Assembly (NCBI GenBank): GCA_007844125.1
Contig: CM017567.1
Location: forward strand, 33,644,009 to 33,708,008
Direction: 5' to 3'
Source of the DNA: Sinonovacula constricta
Lineage: Eukaryota; Mollusca; Bivalvia; Cardiida; Solecurtidae
DNA length: 64,000 nucleotides
A model generated the notes under the pieces. It did not search any database and was not told the DNA's origin. It saw nothing but the letters and a program-made list of their open reading frames with translations. Position numbers and translations under genes: made by a program. This document shows positions 11,998 through 22,700 of this stretch, piece by piece (within the stretch, counting starts at the first letter, position 1; each line of letters begins with the position of its first letter).

Positions 11998-12629
11998 AAG
12001 AAACAAAAACACACACACACAAATTCCTTTTTATTTCATGTGCTCATGTAAACTAAATAAATTTGTATCTTTGTTACGTTTACCAATGCATGCTATGACG
12101 GCTTGTTATTTTATTGTCATTTTTGCGTATGTACCAAAACATAAAATATAGCAGTGTGGATAGTTTTAAAACAGTTATATTAGAGCTTTATTTGTAACTA
12201 TGGGTCAGGCATTATTTCATTCGTTGTATATAAATGTAATTTGGAGCAATTTATATTTAATTATTCTGTACTTTTTCATAATTTAATATTATCAAGCTTT
12301 CTTAAAACATTGATAGACTTAGAAGTTATGACTGTTATATATACATACTCGCACTCTTTTAAGCAATTGTATGTCATTGTTTTAGTTGATATGCTATAAT
12401 GTTACTTAATTTGAATAAACTACTAATACGCGAACGTTTTGGTCACAAATTAAATGGTGAATTTTTAATCACTACCGTGTGTTTAATCATTCTTTAAATT
12501 TAGATTGCTCCGGTCGTTAAATAATTACTAAGCTATCATTACGATAGCTACATTAGGATGCATATGCCTTTCGGAACAAACGGGATAAATCAATTATTAA
12601 ATAGATCTTGGGCTTGTTAGCTTAATAGA

Positions 12630-12735
12630 AAGTGAATCAGTTAGCTTGACTTGCAATTAAGCCTTAATTGAAGAAGTCATTCCAGTCCTTACAGATCGCA
12701 CAGATGTCGGAAATAGTTTGCTTTCTCATCAGTTA
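12630..12735. repeat. Dispersed repeat G, copy 2
   Basis: AATTGAAGAAGTCATTCCAG, TCCTTACAG and ATGTCGGAAATAGTTTGCTT parallel 2503-2620. Confidence 0.4.
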
Positions 12736-13294
12736 TAAACTACCCCACTGAATACGATACTGTATGGAGAAGAATCCCTTAACTTCTACTCTATGTGTGC
12801 CTGCATTCTAACTAAATCGGAAAATCCTGTAATTTTCATTAAGGAAATGCAGTTTTATAATTATAAACACGCACTAAATTAAGCATTGTCATTTGGTTTA
12901 TAAACTATTGAAATAAATTATAAGATACATGCTTTCTTATTATAACTCTGCTCCAATGACGCATGCCATAACCAAGTATGAAAAGTTTGTAAAAAAACGA
13001 ATAAATTCTGATATGCAAGATGCATTTCAAGTATGCCTTATGAGGAAGAACGCATTTCAGTTAATGATACGTAAGTCTTAAATAAATAGTGTGATATTTA
13101 AATCTATACTTAAAATTGCTGTCAGTTGATATATTAACTTTTTGTCTTTCTGTTTGATTTTATTTGTCTAATGACGGCTGTTATGAAAGATTGAAATACT
13201 TTATATTGTGTTATTGGGTCAATATCTGCACATGTATTTCATATAAGTTTACACATACATGTATTGCGATTATAAGAATGACTGAACAGGTGTT

Positions 13295-13512
13295 TCTAAA
13301 GGAAACTAATACAACAGTACCACGTGTAAATCTTCCGGCGCCATATCAACACCAATCACGTGTCGGTGTGCAAATACAAAATACATGTGCAATTTGAACA
13401 GCTGTTTAAACGGGAATTCATACAACTTTTCCACGTGTAATTATTCAAGCGTCATGTCACTACCAATCACATGTCGGTGTGCAAGTACCAAGACACATGC
13501 AATTTGAATAAA
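13295..13512 (+). repeat. Two-copy direct tandem repeat of about 110 bp
   Basis: CCACGTGTAAATCTTCCGGC...CAATCACGTGTCGGTGTGCAA is followed by CCACGTGTAATTATTCAAGC...CAATCACATGTCGGTGTGCAA, with AAATACATGTGCAATTTGAA and GACACATGCAATTTGAAT after each. Copy 1 is about 13311-13407, copy 2 about 13421-13512. Confidence 0.65.
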
Positions 13513-13784
13513 CTATGATTTAATGAGAACTTAATGAATGGGGGGTCGATTCTTTAGATATGATTATTTTATAAACCGTTAAGGTTATATACTGTTTATA
13601 TTTGCTATGGACAGTAACCTGCTGTTATCTGAAGGTTATGTAGCTCTAAAATGCGGGCTACTATGGATTCGACTCAGTGTCGTCAAGACTATAGCTAGAG
13701 AATTCGGAGAAATGTTGAGATTGTACGAGCCAAGTCCAATTAGGTTTTGACAGCTTTTATTCTTTAAGGAAAGGATCTATTTTA

Positions 13785-13915
13785 TGTTCCAGACACTAGT
13801 CCTGTAAATGAAATAAAACAAGCATGTTTAAAAAGTAGTAACGACGCCGGTAGACCTTAAATGGAAGGCTTTCTTAACTTCTTCTACTAAATAAAACTGA
13901 AGTTATACGGACAGA
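13785..13915. repeat. Degenerate dispersed repeat pair, copy 2
   Basis: GTTCCAGACACTAGTCCTG and ATGAAATAAAACAAGCATG, then AATAAAACTGAAG, parallel 10600-10745. Confidence 0.3.
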
Positions 13916-14527
13916 TAATAAGACGTAGACTTATTTTAGTGTTGTTGGCAAAATTTTATCAGATTAAAATGAATTAGTTATTGTATGTTAGGAAACGGAA
14001 CGTCATAACCAGAGTATTTGCTTATATTTTATACTGTGTGATTTTATTACAATGAAATATTTGCTGTGGTTTAAATCAAACGTGAATATCTACATGTAGC
14101 ATCATATTGATAAAATGTTTTCATAAATAAGTATTCGTTTTAAATATATTTTATCTCCGACTTATACAGCTTAATCACTTTTATAAAACAAGAACAACGG
14201 ATTTGCCCTGACACATTTTCAATCAATTTAAATCAAATTTTACAAACGTTTGAATTTGCGGGGCTGATGTCTATGGAGGCAAAAGTTCCATTTTTAATTA
14301 ATTTAGCTTCATAACGTATTACAAATTGATGAGGAACAAGTTAATGGTCTAGGAGCGAAGAGTTGACACTCGTTTAAATAAATGTGATGTGTGGATCTCA
14401 TGGTTGCATGCGGGGCGTATTTATGTAGACGTGTCACCAAGTGAAGTCCCGATATCAACACAATGCGAATACTTATCGATAGGTAAATAAGAAAAGGTTC
14501 TATCAAAATTTCCAAAGATATTCAAAT

Positions 14528-14662
14528 TGTTTCTACCTGTACACAACGGCAAACAACGTAAATGTAAATGTGACAAAAACACAGAGACGAGACATAACTC
14601 ACAAAAAAAATAAACAATCAGTTACCGAATTGGAACGGTCAGTCGGCAAAACGGCCATGCCT
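14528..14662 (-). repeat. Dispersed repeat C1, copy 2
   Basis: The minus strand carries TTTTGCCGACTGACCGTTCC, CGGTAACTGATTG, GTTATGTCTCGTCTCTGTG and the TTTTGTCACATTTACATTTAC block of family C1. Confidence 0.6.
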
Positions 14663-14670
14663 TAGGGTGT

Positions 14671-14832
14671 TAGTTTTTGCTTGGTTGGTTGTTGTTGTTT
14701 GTTGTTGTTGTTTAGCTGTTGTTTTTGTTGTTGTTGTTTTTTGTTTTGTTTTGTATTTTTGTTGTTTTTCGTGTTTTGTTTTTTCTTGTTTGTGTTGTTT
14801 TGTTATTGTTGTTGTTTTTGTGTTGTTTTTTT
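14671..14832. repeat. GTT/TTG-rich low-complexity tract
   Basis: Irregular (GTT)n and GTTTT repeats without G-to-A interruptions. Open frames over it encode only Val, Cys, Leu and Phe runs. Confidence 0.9.
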
Positions 14833-15559
14833 ACGTAATTAAAAAAACGAAGTTCAAACAATTCTGAGAGCGATAATTTATTTCTAATAGAATCCGAATA
14901 TTCAGACATGCAGTTTTGATCATTTTATCCATTATGCACTATATTAATAGAAATTGACACTTCTGCGTTTAAAGTTCAAGATACTGTAACTGTAAAAGGG
15001 CTGACAGTTGTGCTCAGAAGTGGGATATGGAGCGCTCCAGGCTTCCAATTACCGATCCCTTTAACCAAAAAGTTTAAATAAAATATTCCATATATCTGCG
15101 ACAGCAAATAGTAAAAGGTAATAAGCTCCTCGGCAGCCTAACAGTTCCAAACGAGAGTATAGTTTGAAATAGAACAGCCCAACCGATGACGTGTTATAAG
15201 AGGAAGTTAACGACGTCGTTTATGCCTAGGGCATAATTGATAGTTTTAAGCCAGTATCTTTAAGAAAGGCACGTAAATCGAGTTTTCCGATTGACGCTTA
15301 CTCTACCGCTTCATGATTATTTTACCACCCACATCCGCCCTTAATGTTAAGCATCATATAATCCAATGTTTTAGGAAACAAAGGCGATATAAGCAGTCGT
15401 TTACCTTTCTTTAAACTTTAAATATTTGTAAAGTAAGCCTCAAGTTATATATCTATCCTGTCTCATTGTATACACTTTGTTTGGCTGAAAGTCTGTAATT
15501 TTATATTTTACATCTTCGTTATTTGTTTACAATGCTACATGAGCAATTTAAAGTCACAT
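14833..15559. other. Unassigned sequence upstream of the CpG patch
   Basis: Contains GGAGCGCTCCAGGCTTCC at about 15030, similar to the head of repeat C1. Nothing coding is seen. Confidence 0.5.
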
Positions 15560-16010
15560 ATGGCTTCCGACGGGCCTTCTTTCGTCGCGTATACTACGTG
15601 TAAGCGTATATTGTTTTGTAGTGCGAATGTTTAAATGCTCAAAACGAGTAAAATATAACGTTTAATTTTCTTACATAACCATGAAAAAATATATATACTA
15701 ATAATAATAAAAAGTTACTTTCACTTTCGTCGCTATAATCGACCTTAGCCGATACTTTTAACGGGCATTTCCGGTAAACATGCATAAGGTAAGCGCTGTC
15801 TTCGGTGTTTTTCCGGCCTGCAGTCTAGATTTCTTCCATTCTATGAGTTAATGATCGTTTTTTCTTTCGAATAAAACCAACATGGCCGTCCTCTCTTTTG
15901 ACTCGGCCCTCCTCCGCCCGCCACTGTTATTTACGAATTGATGGTCACGGACGAAAGTAAATGCGGGTCGCGGGATAATACGAACGCTAACGTAACTGAT
16001 CGGAACATTT
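15560..16010. promoter_or_regulatory. CpG-rich patch, candidate promoter of the receptor gene
   Basis: CpG dinucleotides and G+C rise sharply here compared with the AT-rich flanks (for example cgacgggcc, tcgtcgcg, ccggcctgc, gactcggccctcctccgcccgc, gcgggtcgcggg). The patch ends about 480 bp before the first supported exon. It contains the donor-like AAGgtaagc at about 15788 and a short ATG reading frame at 15881, but neither gives a signal peptide that joins in phase 1. A promoter or 5'UTR role is inferred from composition and position only. Confidence 0.3.
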
Positions 16011-16490
16011 CGGGATTTAGACTGACGTTATTTAAAAAAATATGTCTTCCCAGTAATAAAACCGATTTTTATGATTTTGACTCATTTTAAATAATTTTAG
16101 CAACTTTGGACAGACAGACATTATATACGTCATATAATTTTTCTGAAACGTTATTTGAATCAAATTTGAGTATGAAATACCGAACCAGATGTAACTTTTA
16201 TGATTATTAGTGCACATAAAATGGCAACTGTCTCGGGAGTTCATGTTGATTCTGCACATCAATGAAAGTTCACTTTTCCACAATATAACAACTGTTCGAG
16301 CAGCTATAAACATGATAAACAATTGACAAAACCTCAGTATTCCTTAACATTGCACTCTGCATGAGTAAACGCTTAATTGAATTATTAACACGTGTTTTCT
16401 GAAACAGTTTCGGCTTATGTAATTTTTAAACCCGACACCATTCGCCTTTGTAAATCAATTAACGTCATTTCTATTGTAATCTTTTTACAG

Positions 16491-16751
16491 ACACTGGACC
16501 AGTAACATATTATACGGACTCCTGTGATGAAAACGGTGCTTATGCGATCGCGTGCGAGGACAATCACGTGATCCGGGTGACAGACGTGCGGTGCATGCCG
16601 TACAACTACACATGTCCGGAAAGGCCAATCATCACACGGCTGTGTGACGGCCTCTCTACCTGCAACAACATCGACATTCGCCGTCAGCTGGACACACATT
16701 GCCGCAGCTACCCCGACAAGAAAGTATTCATCTCATTCCAATGTATTCCAG
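16491..16751 (+). CDS. Exon encoding SUEL/Gal-lectin-like module 1
   Basis: The acceptor is ctttttacag and the donor is G|gtaaac, so the exon is 261 nt with phase 1 at both ends. It encodes about 86 residues with eight cysteines, including the blocks YAIACEDNHVIRV, TRLCDGLSTCNN and VFISFQC. This follows the SUEL (rhamnose/galactose-binding lectin) pattern: a cysteine before a VI-x-V strand, a C-x(4-5)-C pair in the middle and a terminal aromatic-x-C. The usual YGR and DPC-G-T-KY sugar-contact motifs are not evident, so carbohydrate binding is uncertain. NYT is a possible N-glycosylation site. This is the most 5' exon I can support. The next exon in the message is 21204-21479, across a 4.45-kb intron that holds a large minisatellite. 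Confidence 0.82.
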
Positions 16752-19700
16752 GTAAACATCGTTGTCTTATCTTTGATTCTAAATATATTTTAAATATAAT
16801 TAACAACAAGCGAGCATAATGCAAAGCATTAAAGGTCGCCGTCGAGGGTCTGTTCAAAAATGGAACACTTTTGCCTTACAGCGAACCGACCAAGAAACAC
16901 CGAAACCTTTTTAATATTAAAAGATTTACAATGCCCTCAATTTTCGAGTCAAAATTTTATGCCGTTTACAAATTGTCTTAAGACGCTTAAGAAATGCTCG
17001 GATTACTATTAACAGAATAGAGCATAACAATTGACTTGTAAATACTATCAACAGAATAGAGCATAACACTTGACTTGTAAATACTATCAACAGAATAGAG
17101 CATAACAATTGACTTGTAAATACTATCAACAGAATAGAGCATAACAATTGACTTGTAAATACTATCAACGGAATAGAGCATAACAATTGACTTGTAAATA
17201 CTATCAACAGAATAGAACATAACAATTGACTTGTAAATACTATCAACAGAATAGAGCATAACAATTGACTTGTATATACTATCAACAGAATAGAACATAA
17301 CAATTGACTTGCAAATACTATCAACAGAATAGAACATAACAATTGACTTGTAAATACTATCAACAGAATAGAACATAACAATTGACTTGTAAATACTATC
17401 AACAGAATAGAACATAACAATTGACTTGTAAATACTATCAACAGTATAGAGCATAACAATTGACTTGTAAATACTATCAACAGAATAGAGCATAACAATT
17501 GACTTGTAAATACGATCAACAGAATAGAGCATAACAATTGACTTGTAAATACTATCAACATAATAGAGCATAACAATTGACTTGTAAATACTATCAACAT
17601 AATAGAGCATAACAATTGACTTGTAAATACTATCAACAGAATAGAGCATAACAATTGACTTGTAAATACTATCAACAGAATAGAGCATAACAATTGACTT
17701 GTAAATACTATCAACAGAATAGAACATAACAATTGACTTGTAAATACTATCAACAGAATAGAACATAACAATTGACTTGTAAATACTATCAACAGAACAG
17801 AACATAACAATTGACTTGTAAATACTATCAACAGAATAGAGCATAACAATTGACTTGTAAATACTATCAACAGAATAGAGCATAACAATTGACTTGTAAA
17901 TACTATCAACAGAATAGAGCATAACAATAGACTTGTAAATACTATCAACAGAATAGAGCATAACAATAGACTTGTAAATACTATCAACAGAATAGAGCAT
18001 AACAATTGACTTGTAAATACTATCAACAGAATAGAGCATAACAATTGACTTGTATACAGCATATCGCCGTAACAAATGCAATAAAAAAACAACACCATAC
18101 ATGCACATATGGAAAATAACCAATTCCAAGTCACAGGTAATAGTGTAGCAGCTTTTAACCTATAATTTAAATTAATCCTGATATTTAGCAAAGTTGAACA
18201 ATAACCGGGTTTCAATGCATGAAAGCACCGCATTACACTTGTATATAGAACAACTTGGCGCTGTCAATATGACTTTTCAAGGAACTATTACCTAAGGACG
18301 CCGCTCGAATGCGCGGCGACAGTCAGCTACAATTATCATACTTGATTCTATTAAGCATACAAATATTAAACGCAGACAAATAGCTTATATCTTACAGCAG
18401 AAACTGTACGATCGAAAGTCAATAGAAGCGTCAATTCAAGTATTTAAGAAAATCATCTTGATAAATTTAATAAAAAAATCCATAGATATGCACAAAAAGA
18501 AGGAATTTGGGAACATAAAAATCTTACGCTAGGAACTCATTAAACACAGCATTTTTCAAGTAACAATATAACTACTTCGTGAAATATTAAATTATGTTTC
18601 ATTCGGTTGTAGAACTCACTCATCAGACAGTCCTAATTTATGATATGCGTAGGGGTTGTTTAATAAATATTGGCTAAATGGTTCAAAATATGCGCACATA
18701 TGAGTTTATTTATTAATAGTCACATTTCCAAGTAATACTTTTACTGGTACAATCGCAGAGAAGTAATGGCGTCACCGATTTGTAACTTCTCTTATAGCTT
18801 GCCATGCTCCCGAGTGGGTTCAAGCCCCGTTTGGGAAGAAGGACTTAATGTGGGAAGGTCTTCCAGCTGCCATGCGGTGTGCCCGTGTTTCTTCAAAATT
18901 TAGCTGGCCGTTGCAAAAAACTTAATTGGTCCCTGCCATGTATTACAAAAAGAACAACAAACAAAAACAACAACAAAACAACAATACTCTTACTTTCAGT
19001 TTATCAACCTCATTTATTAATTCAGACAAGAGCACATATGTGCCTCTTTCTTGGAACTTTGCTTGGAAACTTTAGGAATCAAAGTTATGATTTATGAGAG
19101 CAACAGCCTTGCAGTAATATATCATAAAGCATACGACTGTTTGTAATTGTCTCTTCAGTCAGTCAGTATTTACTGATACAAACAAGAGGAATGTCCTAGT
19201 GAGTCTCTGTCTTTTAACTATTTTCTTTCCAGATGGGTTTGCTATTCTACTAAAATTTTGACGTTGTAATAGTAGTTATGTTTAAATGGAAATAAAATAC
19301 ATCAACATAATAACGAGAGACATTAGTGAATCGTCTGCCCTGAATAATCCCTCAAAGCAAGTAGGTCCTTTCATTTGTTTTACTCGGTTTTTATGCTTGT
19401 TCTGTTTGGAGTGTATGATGACTTAATTGCCTTTCTAGTGATTAGCACGTTACCAATCAACAACAAACACTTCCATTTTCTTTTTTAAGTAACAAACCTC
19501 TATAAGTATGTAAATGGATTTTAAGCTTATATTTTATTCAAAAGTAAGAAATTTCACAGTTTGTTATTGCAATATCTACAAAAGAACAGGCAATAAAGTC
19601 CAAGAATTTCAACTAAAAAGACCTACCTACTGTTTGGAATACCTCGGATATTATCTGTCAAGGGAGACATTTTCCATTTCACCAATGTACATGTACCTCA

Positions 19701-22700
19701 TTGTGCTTGGGTTAACGATACATGATTATTGGTGATGACCACTGTGATGGCCTTACCTATCCTCAAAGCAACAGATTACAATCTATAAACACACGTTCAA
19801 AGCCCCTTTGTGAATTTAATAATAGCATGGAATTTAATCTTTTTATATATCGTGTGCTTGATTGTCCCATTTCCTTTTATGTCTTACTGTAAAACAAGTT
19901 CCAATTAAAATGACCGGTAGAGCATCGGCTCTAGGTACAGGAGGCCCTGTGTTCGATCTCGCGTCTCGATATACCAAAGACGTAATAAATGCTAAATGGC
20001 CCAGTGTCAGGAAAATGTGACAAGTGTTGTAACATGCCAGGTGCTTACGGCATGCTATTCAAGGTGAAGGCATCACTATATCTGCTTCAAGAGGACACCG
20101 TCTCCAGATAACTGAAATACTGTTAGTGGGAAAATACACATAATACACAAACTAATTTAAATACTAAGTCATGTCAGTAGCAGGCACGTTACGTTATGTA
20201 ATTGTTAATAGCTTTGAATAATGTACGTATGTCAGATTAGGAAATGAGACGGTCTATCATTCTTCAAAGGTTCATGTATAGGTCTTCAATCGGTTTGTGG
20301 GAGCAAAATCAATATCCATGGCCAGGACCGTCTACAGATCATATTTGTGACATGATTTTGGATGTTTTTTTTCTATTAATGATCTGTTTCGAAGCTATGC
20401 CAATATTGATTTTATATATTCTAAGATGACAACGAAGCCCGCTTCAGACTTTGTGTTTTGCACACAAGACGGATCGACTAGAAAAAATATGTGCGCAGAA
20501 TTTTGTTCAATGTTTTGTATTACATTTTATGATGAGTTTTTTTATTATGCAGCATAAAACATAACTAAGATTGAGAGTGTGTTCAATTCAAAGAAAATGT
20601 CATACTACGATTGATTGTGTTCAATTCAAAAGTGTCACACTAAGACTAAGAGTGTGTTCAATTCAAAGAAAATGCCATACCAAGATTGAGAGTGTGTTCA
20701 AATCAATGAAAATGTCATACTAAGATTGAGAGTATGTTCCATTCAATGAAAATGTCATACTAAGACTAAGATTGTGTTCAATTTAACAAAAAGTTGCATA
20801 CATCGGTCTCTCGTTCATGTTCTTTTCGGTTAATACTGAACATGATTTCTTTCATTTTAAATCACATTCAAACTAAACAATTAACAATATAAAATAATAT
20901 TGTATATCCATTACATAATCTTTTATTATATTGTATATTGCATCACTCATTTAAACACATCAAAGTATCATTATGCATAATACAAACGTACAAGAAAAAA
21001 AATGCGAGAACTGCTACATATAATCTGCATAGTCGCTTCAATAACCACAATGATAATCAAGATTGCCATAACGCACCTAAATTTACCACCTTATTTACCT
21101 TAAACAAATTATATCCATACTGTTTATTGTACATATTCTGAAGTTGACAATTTTACTAAAACCTTTAATTGCTATCTTTAATTGGCAGAACCTTAACTTT
21201 CAGACCACCGGCAACCATTTTGCCGTACAAACATCTGCAGCCCGGAGAGCGCTGACATCAGGTGTCGACGGGATAAAGTCATTCATCTGCTAAAGGCCAG
21301 TTGTTACGAAGGCAACCAAGACTGTCCTGCCTTCGTCTACATGGCCATATATAACAAGTGCCAGAGTCAGCGCGTCTGCATCCTTGGTGAGATCCGACAA
21401 GCGCTGCCACACAATTCCGTCTGCGCGGTTGCTTACCGACAGCAGCAGAACATATTTATGGACTACATCTGTGTGGATGGTAAGTAAACAGTGCGAGTGA
21501 CAATAGTAATCTGATCAAAGAATCTTTCTCTAATCATTTGACTGTATTCGTTTATATTTTAAAGCAATAATGTTTCCGATAGACGTTATTATATAAGGTA
21601 GGTTAAGTTTAAAGAGAATGGAATAAATATGTTAATAATAATGATATCGCTTCGTGGCTGTTAATGTAAAAAAAGAAAAAAAAAAGAATTTTAGTAAAAA
21701 AGTATACATGTAAAAATGTTTGTTTATGTAGGATTTGAACATATCACATTACATCGTACATGTATGACATTACGTCTCTCTACTGACTTCGCCTTATATA
21801 CTTTGTACGTTGTCTGTTATGCAGTTTTATTATGCACTGCGTCCCAACAAAAGGTTTGCATTGCGTATTTATCACAAACAATGTTACGCTTTTGACAGGC
21901 TGCAGTAAGTCTATTTGAATTACAGTCTGGTCCGTTGAGGCAAATATTTTATTGTGTCTTTTCTAACAAATACGTGTTATTTTGAACTGCTTTTGTACGT
22001 ATATTATTCTTCACGGAAAGATTATGTTTAGCTATAAGATGGTCGGTTTTAACACAAATTGGTTAGTCCAATACAAAGCAAAAATGAATGCTAGTATATG
22101 CTCATCTATCATTATGTTATTTCCAGAAAAGGTGATATCAGACAAGTGTACTGGCGGCTTTGTGAGGCAGGTACCCCGCTTTGGTATTATTCAGAATCCC
22201 GGCTACCCGGACAACCCAGTTGGGTCAAAGGACGGTTGCTACTGGGCTATATACCGGGAATCTGGTCAAATAACATACGTCACCATCCACCTTTCTTTCT
22301 CCAAAGAGGGTCTGGCTCAGTGTAACTCACAGTTTCTGCAGGTAGATATAATTGGCACCCCTATTATAAAAAGCATTTTTATGGGCACACGTTCTCTACG
22401 GCGACTTGGGTGTCTCACATCCGTGCGTTTTCCTGCATATAACTGTTTCGCGTAAGGAATAAATAGATTAAGCTGCACCAACTGTGTATGCATGTTAATC
22501 GATATTGTTAAAACCGCCATGAGTTCCAATGCATACCTGTATAAGTTAGATTCCTTTAATTTTAAGAATAACAACAAGAACTGAATTAATACACAACAAA
22601 GCAACAAAACAAAAACAAAGCAAACACAAAACAACAACACCAACAAAAGACAACAATTGTCTATGCATGGTATCATTTATTTAGATAATTGAAACAAAGG

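Larger units (their letters stand above)
8831..14527. other. AT-rich gene-poor block
   Basis: Beyond SINE A3, the poly-A tract and the degenerate repeat pairs listed separately, no exon-like GC-rich segment or RNA gene was found. Confidence 0.55.
16752..21203 (+). other. Intron between the two SUEL exons (4.45 kb)
   Basis: The boundaries are G|gtaaac and tttcag|AC. The intron holds the 39-bp minisatellite (17004-18055), an E-family SINE (18778-18925), a B-family SINE (19911-20120) and a decayed 40-bp array (20563-20790). I see no further exon in it. Open stretches at 18879-19097, 19514-19735 and 20938-21141 lack splice context or recognisable motifs. Confidence 0.8.

Noticed and set aside
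14667..14867. Hydrophobic frame that could be a signal peptide for the receptor
   Set aside because: It is a (GTT)n translation and has no phase-1 donor that joins exon 16491.
15881..15940. ATG in good context within the CpG patch as the receptor start
   Set aside because: The frame stops after about 19 codons, is not hydrophobic, and has no suitable donor.
16926..18233. Minus-strand 435- and 380-codon repetitive reading frames
   Set aside because: They are created by a 39-bp minisatellite whose unit is divisible by three. They lie within an intron, and the peptide is a monotonous hydrophobic 13-mer with no domain.
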